NCBI GenBank assembly: GCA_902778925.1
Contig: CACYZN010000017.1
Coordinates: 1 to 64,000, forward strand
DNA: 64,000 bases
Direction of reading: 5' to 3'
Source: an uncultured Bacteroidota bacterium
GTDB lineage: Bacteria > Bacteroidota > Bacteroidia > Bacteroidales > P3
Below are positions 44,001 through 51,005 of this stretch, in pieces. Position 1 is the stretch's first letter, and the number at the start of each line of letters is the position of its first letter. The translations under genes and the position numbers were made by a program. A model generated the notes under the pieces. That model was not told where the DNA came from, searched no databases, and saw only the letters and a list, made by a program, of their open reading frames with translations.

Positions 44001-45273
44001 ATCGGCGGTGCTCCAATGGGATGCCAATCTGGGCAACGAGGGCACCTACTACATCTACCTGGACGGCATGGTGTACGACTCGGTGCAGAGCACTGCTTCG
44101 ACGGTGAGCTACACCTTTGGCGGCCTCACCCCGAACTATACGTACAATGCCTATGTGGGCGCCAAGTGCTTCAACGGTGCGGTTACCACTTCGGAGGTGG
44201 TCTCCTTCACCACACAGTCGAGCGGCAGTGGCACCGGCACCGTCACCGTGACCAAGAACGGCGCAGGCTACATGGGTGTGTCCGGCGATGATGGCTACAC
44301 CTACTATGTCACTGAAGGTACCAATACCTACAATGTGCCGACTGTCCTGTATATGCTCACCATGAACGAAGATGCCGTCAGTGGATTTAATCTGCAAGAA
44401 ATTGTCGATGCTGGTCTTCTGTCGCTCGATGCGCTGGAGCTCACCAGCCTCTATATCGACGGCCAGCCTATAGACCTCACCGGCAACCTCTCTACCGCCG
44501 ACTATTCTTTGTCGGTGGAGAATGTGAGCGCAGAATACTACTACATAGTGTATACGCTGACCATAAACGGTGGCAGCCACACGGTGGAGGCCAACTTCGG
44601 CTCGGCCGCAGCCCCTGTGTACTACAACGTCAGCGTCACCCCCAATGACGTGACGATGGGTAATACCGTCGGCGGCGGCACCTTCGTGGAAGGCAGCTCC
44701 ACCATGCTGTATGCCCTGCCGCAGGGCGGTTCCACCTTCGTGGGTTGGGCCGAGAACACCGTGGGCAATATCGTCTCGATGGACAACCCGATGACCGTGG
44801 TGGTCAACGCCGACCGCACCTTCTACGGCGTCTTCTCCACCGCCGATGTGGTGACCCTGCACGACACCGTCTACCAGACCGAGACCTTGTATGACACCGT
44901 CTACCAGACCGAGACTGTGCACGACACCGTCTACCAGATCGAGTATGGTGACACACTGTACCTGAACGTGCACGATACCCTCTACCTGACCGAGACTGTG
45001 CACGACACGGTATACATCTATGTGCACGACACGGTGTACGTGGGCGTGAGCGATGTGGAGGACACCGTCAACGTGAAGCTCTACAGCCAGTTCGGCCAGA
45101 TAGTGGTCGAGGGCGCCCAGGGCTACGACGTGGTGCTCTACGACGCCGTGGGCCGCAAGCTCGATGCCCGTCGCGACGACTTCGGCATGCTGCGCTTCGA
45201 CGTGCCTGCCTCGGGCACCTACCTGGTGCGCGTGGGCAAGACTCCCGCCCGCCGCATCGTGGTGATACGTTAG
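41035..45273 (+). CDS. Giant T9SS-type cargo protein with InlB and fibronectin III repeats
   Basis: 1412 residues. Signal peptide MKKTLLTLLMLMGLLFPVGAQ. A cleaved-adhesin/choice-of-anchor J domain (about 24-190, FPWSYGFEQSDGQLNGW) is followed by an InlB-type repeat (about 197-258, GGGTYAEGTEVTLTATANEGYYFLGW). After a long beta-rich middle come two fibronectin-III-like domains (near residues 758 and 974) and a second InlB-type repeat (about 1195-1267). A tandem HDTVY linker (about 1275-1338) leads to a C-terminal beta-sandwich (KLYSQFGQIVVEGAQ ... GTYLVRVG ... RIVVIR) that fits a T9SS sorting domain lacking the YPNP start. No catalytic site is seen; it is probably adhesive or structural at the surface. 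Confidence 0.82.
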   Translation: MKKTLLTLLMLMGLLFPVGAQVSSFPWSYGFEQSDGQLNGWTLFDNDEDGNQWILVQSSDYAHGDSYCVASASFNGSVLTPDNWLVSPAVQIPASVDGLRLFWWACGANASWPAEYYSVYIATAPVVDSFLATSEVFSETTTATWEQRSVDLAPYAGQTVYIAFRHWNVTDMYYLLLDDIGIGTEEEFPAITYRTLTVVSNNNAAGNVTGGGTYAEGTEVTLTATANEGYYFLGWSDGNGESPRTVTVNGNAIYRAIFYPVIDGETYERTVLVEDFETRQTIYTPQAEQRLAEGLAAFGGNYVHLTHHAGYYTDSLTSNVSEAMVVALYGTTSWAPALTLDRSEGLVPGTQNGVVGNLGEASNILNQMNLASSIPSYVSVQFDYLTYDEATRTVSTQVSGHFSTFAAATAGSARLNVYLVEDSIVSPQMTVGNTSIPDYIHNNVVRAALTADVWGDEVNYADFGSPYTYTLPAGWDPAHCRLVAFVSNNGTAFTERQVLNATQTSYLPIEQVVYEQVTATLDNPQGGYMYYRVFDAEGNELQYGRANQGTTEVTFMQNETLCLEFATFDPYRQDVTVNFGTEMLDSVFKNGVYYVFDSADIIDRWENYGYRLYSICGTYDSNVTFSASYLPYVIDTTDANLVVVNNSHGYVCRYIPGQGQVRVSDTRYYTLEEGEEFIFTFGTFMPGTYDGLVPDSARRLYRLLVDGVEIDFDNPETPGISIFNHTTEGYAFYNYNYVQDTAKHRVEFIFGPYEDTTDCLPVSQPYAYTTDEEATVTWMPSPSADQYTVLLDGEVYAEDITYNEIYISDLSANTEYSVAIVAHCYNGNNDTTYTNFTTENPHAWINVSTNGGYLYSYLWGTTLEAGEYYFDGFTGNVCDFWAETETLEYANEVGTPLTRAVLEAVYVNGVSIPLSDSVCEYFNDMQQVYYIDSLGNRYFYHADSGQGYTGYLFNLTFGTVDSVRFVFGPVQIDECEPVLNLIAYDVQSTSAVLQWDANLGNEGTYYIYLDGMVYDSVQSTASTVSYTFGGLTPNYTYNAYVGAKCFNGAVTTSEVVSFTTQSSGSGTGTVTVTKNGAGYMGVSGDDGYTYYVTEGTNTYNVPTVLYMLTMNEDAVSGFNLQEIVDAGLLSLDALELTSLYIDGQPIDLTGNLSTADYSLSVENVSAEYYYIVYTLTINGGSHTVEANFGSAAAPVYYNVSVTPNDVTMGNTVGGGTFVEGSSTMLYALPQGGSTFVGWAENTVGNIVSMDNPMTVVVNADRTFYGVFSTADVVTLHDTVYQTETLYDTVYQTETVHDTVYQIEYGDTLYLNVHDTLYLTETVHDTVYIYVHDTVYVGVSDVEDTVNVKLYSQFGQIVVEGAQGYDVVLYDAVGRKLDARRDDFGMLRFDVPASGTYLVRVGKTPARRIVVIR
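44858..45050 (+). repeat. In-gene tandem repeat encoding HDTVY units
   Basis: Near-identical 30-bp units around GACACCGTCTACCAGACC repeat three times, then diverge into DTLYL and DTVYI forms. They encode 8-10-residue units just before the C-terminal domain. Confidence 0.85.
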
Positions 45274-45299
45274 TCCCCGCACAGCAAGAACCACTCCCG

Positions 45300-45344
45300 G
45301 GGGGACGGAGAGCGGCACCGCCGCTCTCCGTCCCCCTTATTTTG
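45300..45344 (+). terminator. Intrinsic terminator after the third giant cargo gene
   Basis: GGGGGACGGAGAGCGGC (45300-45316), loop ACC, perfect complement (45320-45336), then TTATTTTG. Confidence 0.92.
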
Positions 45345-45354
45345 TCCTCCCACC

Positions 45355-45500
45355 GCTCACCTTGCGATGAATTTTGAATTTCGAACTTCGAATTTAGCAT
45401 CCCACCTATTACCTTTCACCTTACAGTGAATTTCGAATTTCGAACTTCGAATTTCGATATTATCCTTTCACCTCTCACCTTTCACCTCTCACCACCCTCC
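45355..45500. repeat. Simple-repeat block: GAATTTCGAA and CACCTYTCACC units, second site
   Basis: Two GAATTTCGAACTTCGAATTT stretches (about 45370-45395 and 45427-45458), ATTTAGCATCCCACCT, and runs of CACCTTTCACCTCTCACC up to 45495. It matches 40678-40790 in both parts and in position relative to the palindrome. Confidence 0.85.
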
Positions 45501-45510
45501 TCCCACCTCT

Positions 45511-45651
45511 TCCCCTCCGCTCGTTCTTATGTCGTTCTTATGTATTTCTTATGTTGTATTTATGTTTAAAACATAAGAAATACATAAGAAATACATAAGA
45601 ACGACATAAGAACTACCGGAGGCTGGAGGGACTGATTGTCAGGCGGTAAGG
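45511..45651. repeat. 11-bp-unit palindrome, copy 8 (CTTATGT type) with flanking block
   Basis: CCCCTCCG, CGTTCTTATGT twice, ATTTCTTATGT, TGTATTTATGT, TTTAAAAC centre, four ACATAAG units, ACCGGAGG (to 45623). CTGATTGTCAGGCGGTAAGG (45632-45651) follows, an exact reverse complement of 22507-22526 beside copy 4. It lies upstream of gdhA. Confidence 0.92.
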
Positions 45652-45728
45652 TGAGGGGTGAAAAAATGGGGCGAAAAGGGGGATGTATAAAATTTATTAA
45701 AATTTTTCTTGCATTTGAAAAAAAAGTG

Positions 45729-45736
45729 TACATTTG
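45729..45736 (+). promoter_or_regulatory. -7 box TACATTTG for gdhA
   Basis: TACATTTG with a CTTG 17 bp upstream (45708-45711). The leader to the ATG at 45782 is about 40 nt. Confidence 0.6.
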
Positions 45737-45781
45737 CCGTACTGAAATAAACCAAAAGTTTAACACAAAGTATTAAATATC

Positions 45782-47077
45782 ATGAAAGTAAACGAAATTA
45801 TGGCCAACCTGGAGGCCAAACATCCCGGTGAAAACGAGTACTTGCAGGCCGTCCGCGAAGTCCTTGAGACCATCGAAGAGGAATACAACAAACACCCCGA
45901 GTTCGAGGCCAACAAGATTGTTGAGCGCATCGTCGAGCCCGACCGTATCTTCACATTCCGTGTGACTTGGGTCAACGATAAGGGTGAAGTTTGCACCAAC
46001 CTCGGCTACCGCGTACAGTTCAACGCCGCCCTCGGTGCCTACAAGGGTGGTCTCCGCTTCCACAAGGCCGTCAACGTCAGCATGCTGAAGTTCCTCGGCT
46101 TCGAGCAGATCTTCAAGAACAGCCTCACCATGCTGCCCCTCGGCGGTGGTAAGGGTGGTTCCGATTTCGACCCCGTCGGAAAGAGCGACGCCGAAATCAT
46201 GCGCTTCTGCCAGGCCTTCATGTATGAGCTGTGGCGCAACATCGGTCCCGACCAGGACAGCCCTGCCGGCGACGTGGGTGTCGGCGGCCGTGAGATCGGC
46301 TACCTCTATGGTGCCTACAAGAAACTGGCCCGCGAGCACAGCACTGGTGCTCTGACCGGCAAGAGCTACGGCTGGGGTGGTTCCCTCATCCGTCCCCAGC
46401 AGAACGACAAGATGGAAGGCAAACGCATCGCCCTCTCTGGCTTCGGCAACGTGGCTTGGGGTGCTGCCACCAAGGCTGTTGAGCTCGGCGCCAAGGTCGT
46501 CGCCATCAGCGGTCCCGACGGTGTCTGCGAGATCGAGAACGGCATCACCAAGGAGATGATCGACTACATGCTCGACATGCGTGCCTCCAACCGCAACAAA
46601 GTTCAGGATATGGCCGACAAGTTCCCCGGCCAGTGCAAGTTCACCGCCGGCAAGAAGAGCTGGGTTGTGAAGTGCGACATCGCTATGCCCTGCGCCTTCC
46701 AGAACGAGCTCGCCGAGGAAGATGCCAAGATGCTCCTCGCCAATGGCGTGAAGTATGTGGCCGAGGTTTCGAACATGGGTTGCCAGCCCGCCGCCATCGC
46801 CGCCATCCAGGCCGCCAAGGTTCCCTTCGGCCCCGGTAAGGCTGTCAACGCCGGTGGTGTCGCCACCTCGGGCCTCGAGATCTGCCAGAACGCCGAGCAT
46901 CGCAACTGGACTGCCGAAGAGGTCGACAAGAACCTCCACACCATCATGAACAACATCTACGACATGTGCGTTGAGCACGGTCGCGAGGCTGATGGCCACA
47001 TCAACTACGTGAAGGGCGCCAACATCGCCGGCTTCATGCGCGTTGCCAAAGCCATGGTTGCTCAGGGTATCATCTAA
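45782..47077 (+). CDS. gdhA: Hexameric glutamate dehydrogenase with an internal deletion
   Basis: 431 residues, against about 445 for Bacteroides homologues. It interconverts glutamate with 2-oxoglutarate and ammonia using a nicotinamide cofactor. Catalytic-domain motifs are intact: GYRVQFNAALGAYKGGLRF, LGGGKGGSDFDP and PAGDVGVGGREIGY. The Rossmann GFGNVAWGAA and the late NAGGVATSGLE are present. However GGSLIRP is followed by QQNDKMEGK, where family members have the invariant EATG(F/Y)G and a helix, about 16 residues longer. The frame is open through the junction. Codon use is well biased, as in a highly expressed gene. Own promoter and terminator. Confidence 0.93.
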   Translation: MKVNEIMANLEAKHPGENEYLQAVREVLETIEEEYNKHPEFEANKIVERIVEPDRIFTFRVTWVNDKGEVCTNLGYRVQFNAALGAYKGGLRFHKAVNVSMLKFLGFEQIFKNSLTMLPLGGGKGGSDFDPVGKSDAEIMRFCQAFMYELWRNIGPDQDSPAGDVGVGGREIGYLYGAYKKLAREHSTGALTGKSYGWGGSLIRPQQNDKMEGKRIALSGFGNVAWGAATKAVELGAKVVAISGPDGVCEIENGITKEMIDYMLDMRASNRNKVQDMADKFPGQCKFTAGKKSWVVKCDIAMPCAFQNELAEEDAKMLLANGVKYVAEVSNMGCQPAAIAAIQAAKVPFGPGKAVNAGGVATSGLEICQNAEHRNWTAEEVDKNLHTIMNNIYDMCVEHGREADGHINYVKGANIAGFMRVAKAMVAQGII

Positions 47078-47107
47078 TCGTTGCCGATTGGATACATACA
47101 ACCAGAC

Positions 47108-47146
47108 AAGAGGGCTGTCCCGTCGCGGACGGCCCTCTTCCTTTTT
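47108..47146 (+). terminator. Intrinsic terminator after gdhA
   Basis: AAGAGGGC and GTCC pair with GGAC and GCCCTCTT (one internal T-G mismatch or wobble), followed by CCTTTTT. Confidence 0.9.
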
Positions 47147-47218
47147 GCGGGCGGCGCACAATAAAAAGGGCGCCGACGCCGTTAATAGTGGCAAAGAACC
47201 CCCAAACAGTAGCCCTAT

Positions 47219-47944
47219 ATGCTGAATACAATACTGCTCCAGGCCACGGCAGGCGCCCATGCGGGTACGACCCTCATGTGGGGCGTCTTCATTGTGCTCA
47301 CCATAGTCTCCATGGTGGTGAGCAAGAACGTCGAGCGCAAGTTCAAGAAATATGCCGGCATACGCACCGAAGGCAACCTCACCGGACGCGAGGTGGCCGA
47401 GCTGATGCTGCGCGACCACGACATACACAACGTGCAGGTGCAGATGGTCAAAGGTACGCTCACCGACCACTACAACCCCGCCAACCGCACCCTCAACCTC
47501 AGCCCCGACGTCTACAACGGCACCTCGGTGGCCGCCGCCGCCGTTGCCGCCCACGAGTGCGGCCACGCCGTGCAGCACGCCGTCGGCTACCGTCCGCTGG
47601 GCCTGCGCTCGGCGCTGGTGCCCGTGGTCAACTTTGCAGGCCGATGGGTGTCGTGGGTACTGCTGGCAGGACTGCTGCTCGTCAAGGCCTTCCCCACGCT
47701 GCTGCTTGTGGGCATCGGCCTGTTCGCCGTGAGCACCCTCTTCTCGCTGGTGACGCTGCCGGTCGAGATAAACGCCTCGGCACGCGCCCTGCAGTGGATA
47801 CAGCGCCGCGACATCACCACGGCCGACACCCACCGCTACGCCGAGAGCGCCCTCCGCTCGGCCGCCTACACCTACGTCATGGCCGCCGTCACCTCCCTCG
47901 CCACCCTGGCGTATTACATAATGATTTATCTCGGCCGAAAGTGA
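47219..47944 (+). CDS. Neutral zinc metallopeptidase, YugP family
   Basis: 241 residues. One N-terminal membrane helix (MWGVFIVLTIVSMVVS), the zinc motif HECGH in AAAVAAHECGHAVQH (His near residue 105), then two membrane helices (VSWVLLAGLLLVKAFPTLLLVGIGLF) and a C-terminal helix. VEINASARALQWI supplies the downstream Glu/Asn region of the family. It is a membrane-bound putative metallopeptidase of unknown substrate, widely conserved. Its stop overlaps the GTG start of the next gene (GTGA, 47941-47944). Confidence 0.87.
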   Translation: MLNTILLQATAGAHAGTTLMWGVFIVLTIVSMVVSKNVERKFKKYAGIRTEGNLTGREVAELMLRDHDIHNVQVQMVKGTLTDHYNPANRTLNLSPDVYNGTSVAAAAVAAHECGHAVQHAVGYRPLGLRSALVPVVNFAGRWVSWVLLAGLLLVKAFPTLLLVGIGLFAVSTLFSLVTLPVEINASARALQWIQRRDITTADTHRYAESALRSAAYTYVMAAVTSLATLAYYIMIYLGRK

Positions 47945-49311
47945 AGCGATTGCGTGCTTTGCCTCCTGCCTTGTGGGTGCCTGCTGCTGCGGTGCTCTTT
48001 GCCTTGATGGTGTTCGCTACACATCGGCTTTTGCAGGATAACCGTGTCTACTGGCGGTTCAGTTGGTTCGTCAAGAGTTACGAGAAGGTAGTCCATGAAG
48101 ACGGCTCGTGGGAGGCCCGCCAAGTGGCAGAACCTTATACCAAGCCGACCGACGGGAACATGCTCTCGTGGGATGCCGCCCATTACGACGATATACGGAT
48201 GCACCTGTACGACAAGGACCACAGTTGGGTGGGCAACTTCGCGTTCTTTCCGGCTTTCCCTATTGTGTGGCGCCTGACGCAGTTGGGGCCAGTCGGCATC
48301 TCGCTTGTGAACTGGATGCTCTATGTCATAGGGCTAGCATTGGTGGCACTTGTCTTTGGCAACAGCCTGCCGCGATGGTCCTACGTGTTGCTGCTTTGTG
48401 CTCCGTATGCCGTGATATTCATGATACCGTACAGTGAGGCTCTCTTCTTCCTGGGCATAGCCGCTGGCATGTATGGCCTGGTGAAAGACCGCTACTGGCT
48501 TTATTTCCTCGGCTTTTTGCTGGCCTGTACCACACGTGCCGCGGGCAATATCCTGGTTGTGGCGTGGATTATAGTGGACCTCTTGGCTGCAATTGTTGCC
48601 AAGTCTTCGTTCAGGGAGACCATGCGTAACATGTTGCTGCATCTGGCGCCGATAATAATCGGGGTGCTGGCCGTTATGCTGTTGCAGCACATGTGTGGTG
48701 CCGACCACTGGTTTGAATATGTGGTGGCCCAAAAGCAGTGGGGTAAGGAACTCTCGTGGCCCACATGGCCTTTTACCGATTGGAGCAGCGAGGGCAAGAG
48801 CATCACCCAGCCGCTTATATTCATGCTCATTGTCCCGGCTTTGGTATGGCTTGCCATAGAAGCATGGAATGTCGTGGCGTGCAAGGAGCCGCGTACCATA
48901 GGCACTATGGGGATGCTGCGGTTGATTTCTGTCCTTTTCTTTGTGGGTAACGTGCTGTTGGCTCTCTTTACCCAGCACGGCTGCCTCTTCTCGCAGGCAA
49001 GGTTGCTGACGTGTACACCATTCTTTGCGTTCCTGGTGCTTGACATCTCGGCTACCGTCAAGGGCAGGCCATGGCGCTGGGGTATGCTGCTTGCAATGGC
49101 GGCTACGGCAGTTATCTGCATTAGCATGTTCTCCAAGCCGGCGATGCTCGGTTGCTGGCTGGTATTTGTGCTGGCTGCATTGGTTTTCTTTGGGGTCAAC
49201 ATGAACCGGTGGCTTCGCAGCACACTGCTTGTCCTTCTTGTGGTGTTCGATATCTACTGGACAGCCTACCTGTTCAATTGCTTTCTCACCGACGGCTGGA
49301 TATTCACCTGA
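47941..49311 (+). CDS. PIG-V-like integral membrane glycosyltransferase
   Basis: 456 residues with about ten membrane helices. SWDAAHYDDIRMHLYD and SWVGNFAFFPAFPIVWRL match the conserved WDxxHY and FFPxFP loops of PIG-V/mannosyltransferase-type GT-C proteins, which use lipid-linked sugar donors. The GTG at 47941 is chosen as start because it overlaps the upstream stop as GTGA and gives a basic residue run before the first helix. The acceptor in bacteria is unknown. The gene has a plainer, less GC-skewed codon use than its neighbours. Confidence 0.75.
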   Translation: MKRLRALPPALWVPAAAVLFALMVFATHRLLQDNRVYWRFSWFVKSYEKVVHEDGSWEARQVAEPYTKPTDGNMLSWDAAHYDDIRMHLYDKDHSWVGNFAFFPAFPIVWRLTQLGPVGISLVNWMLYVIGLALVALVFGNSLPRWSYVLLLCAPYAVIFMIPYSEALFFLGIAAGMYGLVKDRYWLYFLGFLLACTTRAAGNILVVAWIIVDLLAAIVAKSSFRETMRNMLLHLAPIIIGVLAVMLLQHMCGADHWFEYVVAQKQWGKELSWPTWPFTDWSSEGKSITQPLIFMLIVPALVWLAIEAWNVVACKEPRTIGTMGMLRLISVLFFVGNVLLALFTQHGCLFSQARLLTCTPFFAFLVLDISATVKGRPWRWGMLLAMAATAVICISMFSKPAMLGCWLVFVLAALVFFGVNMNRWLRSTLLVLLVVFDIYWTAYLFNCFLTDGWIFT

Positions 49312-49340
49312 TTACACTCAATATTGATGCTATTAAAAGT

Positions 49341-49760
49341 ATGAAGCATATAGAAATAATCAACGGCCCCAACCTCAACCTCACCGGCCGCCGCGAGCCC
49401 GAGGTCTACGGCACCACAACCATGGAGCAGTACCTCGACGGGCTGCGGGCCCGTTTCCCCGAGGTGGAGATAACCTACTACCAAAGCAATGTCGAGGGCG
49501 AGCTTATCGACCGCATACAGAAGGCGGGCTTCGAGGCCGACGGCCTCATCGTCAACCTGGGCGGCTACAGCCACACCAGCGTGGCTCTGCGCGATGCCCT
49601 GCTGGCCGTGCCGGCACCCAAGGTCGAGGTGCACCTGAGCAACATCTTCGCCCGCGAGGACTACCGCCACCATTCATACATCACCTCTGCCTGCCGCGGC
49701 ATGGTCTGCGGCCTCGGCCTGCAAGGCTATGCCCTGGCCATCGAGGCCTTGGTGCTCTAG
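49341..49760 (+). CDS. aroQ: 3-dehydroquinate dehydratase, type II
   Basis: 139 residues, the normal length. It dehydrates 3-dehydroquinate to 3-dehydroshikimate in the shikimate pathway. Motifs are INGPNLNLTGRREPEVYG (catalytic Tyr), YYQSNVEGELIDRIQ, VNLGGYSHTSVALRDAL, VHLSNIFAREDYRHHSY and the closing GLGLQGYALAIEAL. It follows the membrane transferase gene by 29 bp. Confidence 0.96.
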   Translation: MKHIEIINGPNLNLTGRREPEVYGTTTMEQYLDGLRARFPEVEITYYQSNVEGELIDRIQKAGFEADGLIVNLGGYSHTSVALRDALLAVPAPKVEVHLSNIFAREDYRHHSYITSACRGMVCGLGLQGYALAIEALVL

Positions 49761-49830
49761 CTTTTCCGCAGCATATAGAAAAAAATACGTCCCTGTGTAA
49801 GATTTGGCATACCTTGTACGTCTACTAGGT

Positions 49831-50322
49831 ATGAAACGCGACACGGAACAGTTCAAGCACGACTACCTGCCCCTCCAGCCTGCCATGCAGCGCATGGCCG
49901 AGAGCCTGCTCGGCAACGAGGACGAGGCGGCCGACGTGGTGCAGGACTGTTTTGTGGCGCTTTGGCAACAGCGCGGCGAGCTGCGCCGCGTGGTCAACCG
50001 CGAGGCGTGGTGCATCCAGCTGGTGAAGCACCGCTGCATAGACATCATCCGCAAGCGCAAGCCTACCTACAGCCTCGACGACGATATGCCCCTCTACGAT
50101 GCCGAGGACGCCGCCTACGGTGCGCGCCTCGACATGGCACGGTCGCTTCTCGACCGCCTCCCTGAGCGGCAGGCCGAGGCTGTCCGTATGCGCCACTTCG
50201 ACGACCTCGACAACGACGAGATTGCAGCCACGATGGGCATCAGCGTCGGCAATGTGTACACCCTCCTTTCGCGCGCCTACAGTACAATGAAACAAATGAT
50301 AGCCCAATATGAAGACCGATAG
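49831..50322 (+). CDS. ECF-type RNA polymerase sigma factor, locus 2
   Basis: 163 residues. Region 2 is LGNEDEAADVVQDCFVALWQQRGEL; region 4 contains RLPERQAEAVRMRHFDDLDNDEIAATMGISVGNVYTLLSRA. The start MKRDTEQFKHDY at 49831 is preferred over 49804. It overlaps the anti-sigma-like gene by 14 bp and heads a four-gene run with two outer-membrane proteins, parallel to the minus-strand locus at 9340-10674. Confidence 0.88.
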   Translation: MKRDTEQFKHDYLPLQPAMQRMAESLLGNEDEAADVVQDCFVALWQQRGELRRVVNREAWCIQLVKHRCIDIIRKRKPTYSLDDDMPLYDAEDAAYGARLDMARSLLDRLPERQAEAVRMRHFDDLDNDEIAATMGISVGNVYTLLSRAYSTMKQMIAQYEDR

Positions 50323-50986
50323 ACAAGACACCGACCTCGACCAGTTGCTCGAAGCACTGGAGCACGACGGCCGCGATGTGCGCCGCCGGCAACGGCTGGC
50401 CGACATGATAGACGGCTTGGCAGCCGCCGACGCAGCCGCCGCACGGCGCACCCGCCGCCTGTGGACGGTGCGCGTGGCAGCGGCAGCCTGCGTGTTTTTT
50501 TTCATCGCTACAGCGGTGCGCGTGTGGTTCATCCCCACGGAGCAAACCGTAGAACCGCAGGTGGCCCGTGCAGAGGCACCCGTGGCCGACACCACCACGC
50601 CGATGCCGGAAGCGCTGCCAGCCACCACCACCCCGGCACCGAGCCTGAGCCACAAGCGCAAGGCGGCGATGCCTAAACCTGCTGACGAGAGCTCGGCGAT
50701 GCCCGAGGAGCTGCTGGTCGAGGCAGCCCCACAGCAGCCAGTTCCGCAGCCCACAGAGCCCGAACCGCAAGCCATCGACCAGGAAGCGGCATACGCCCAG
50801 GCAGAGGAAAGCCACATCGATAGCATAGCGCAACCAGTGAGCAGCCTTGCCGCCAAGCCCGAGCCTCTGGCGCAGGCCACGCCCAAAGCCGAGCCGAAAC
50901 CCCGCCGCAGCTTGTGGAAGAGCCTCTTCGGCCGCACGGCACCCAGCGAGATGGATGGCACTATACTGGCCATCAATATACTGTAA
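50309..50986 (+). CDS. Anti-sigma-like single-pass membrane protein, locus 2
   Basis: 225 residues. A cytoplasmic N-terminus (LDQLLEALEHDGRDVRRRQRLADMIDGL), one membrane helix (about 53-72, VRVAAAACVFFFIATAV) and a long Pro/Ala/Glu-rich periplasmic tail with no conserved fold, ending in KSLFGRTAPSEMDGTILAINIL. The layout is the same as the protein at 9798-10220. An anti-sigma role is inferred from position and topology. Confidence 0.65.
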   Translation: MKTDRQDTDLDQLLEALEHDGRDVRRRQRLADMIDGLAAADAAAARRTRRLWTVRVAAAACVFFFIATAVRVWFIPTEQTVEPQVARAEAPVADTTTPMPEALPATTTPAPSLSHKRKAAMPKPADESSAMPEELLVEAAPQQPVPQPTEPEPQAIDQEAAYAQAEESHIDSIAQPVSSLAAKPEPLAQATPKAEPKPRRSLWKSLFGRTAPSEMDGTILAINIL

Positions 50987-51005
50987 ATCAACAAGCCCCA
51001 TCTAT

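Noticed and set aside
1116..45651. Palindromes as invertible (phase-variable) promoters
   Set aside because: The two arms are separated by only a few bases, with no promoter-bearing segment between them and no invertase gene nearby, so inversion would change nothing except orientation of the centre.
1116..45651. Palindromes as CRISPR arrays
   Set aside because: Units are only 11 bp, directly adjacent and inverted around a centre; there are no spacers and no cas genes.
47188..47940. Extension of the PIG-V-like protein back to 47188
   Set aside because: This part is an out-of-frame shadow of the zinc peptidase; the GTG at 47941, overlapping the upstream stop, is a better start.
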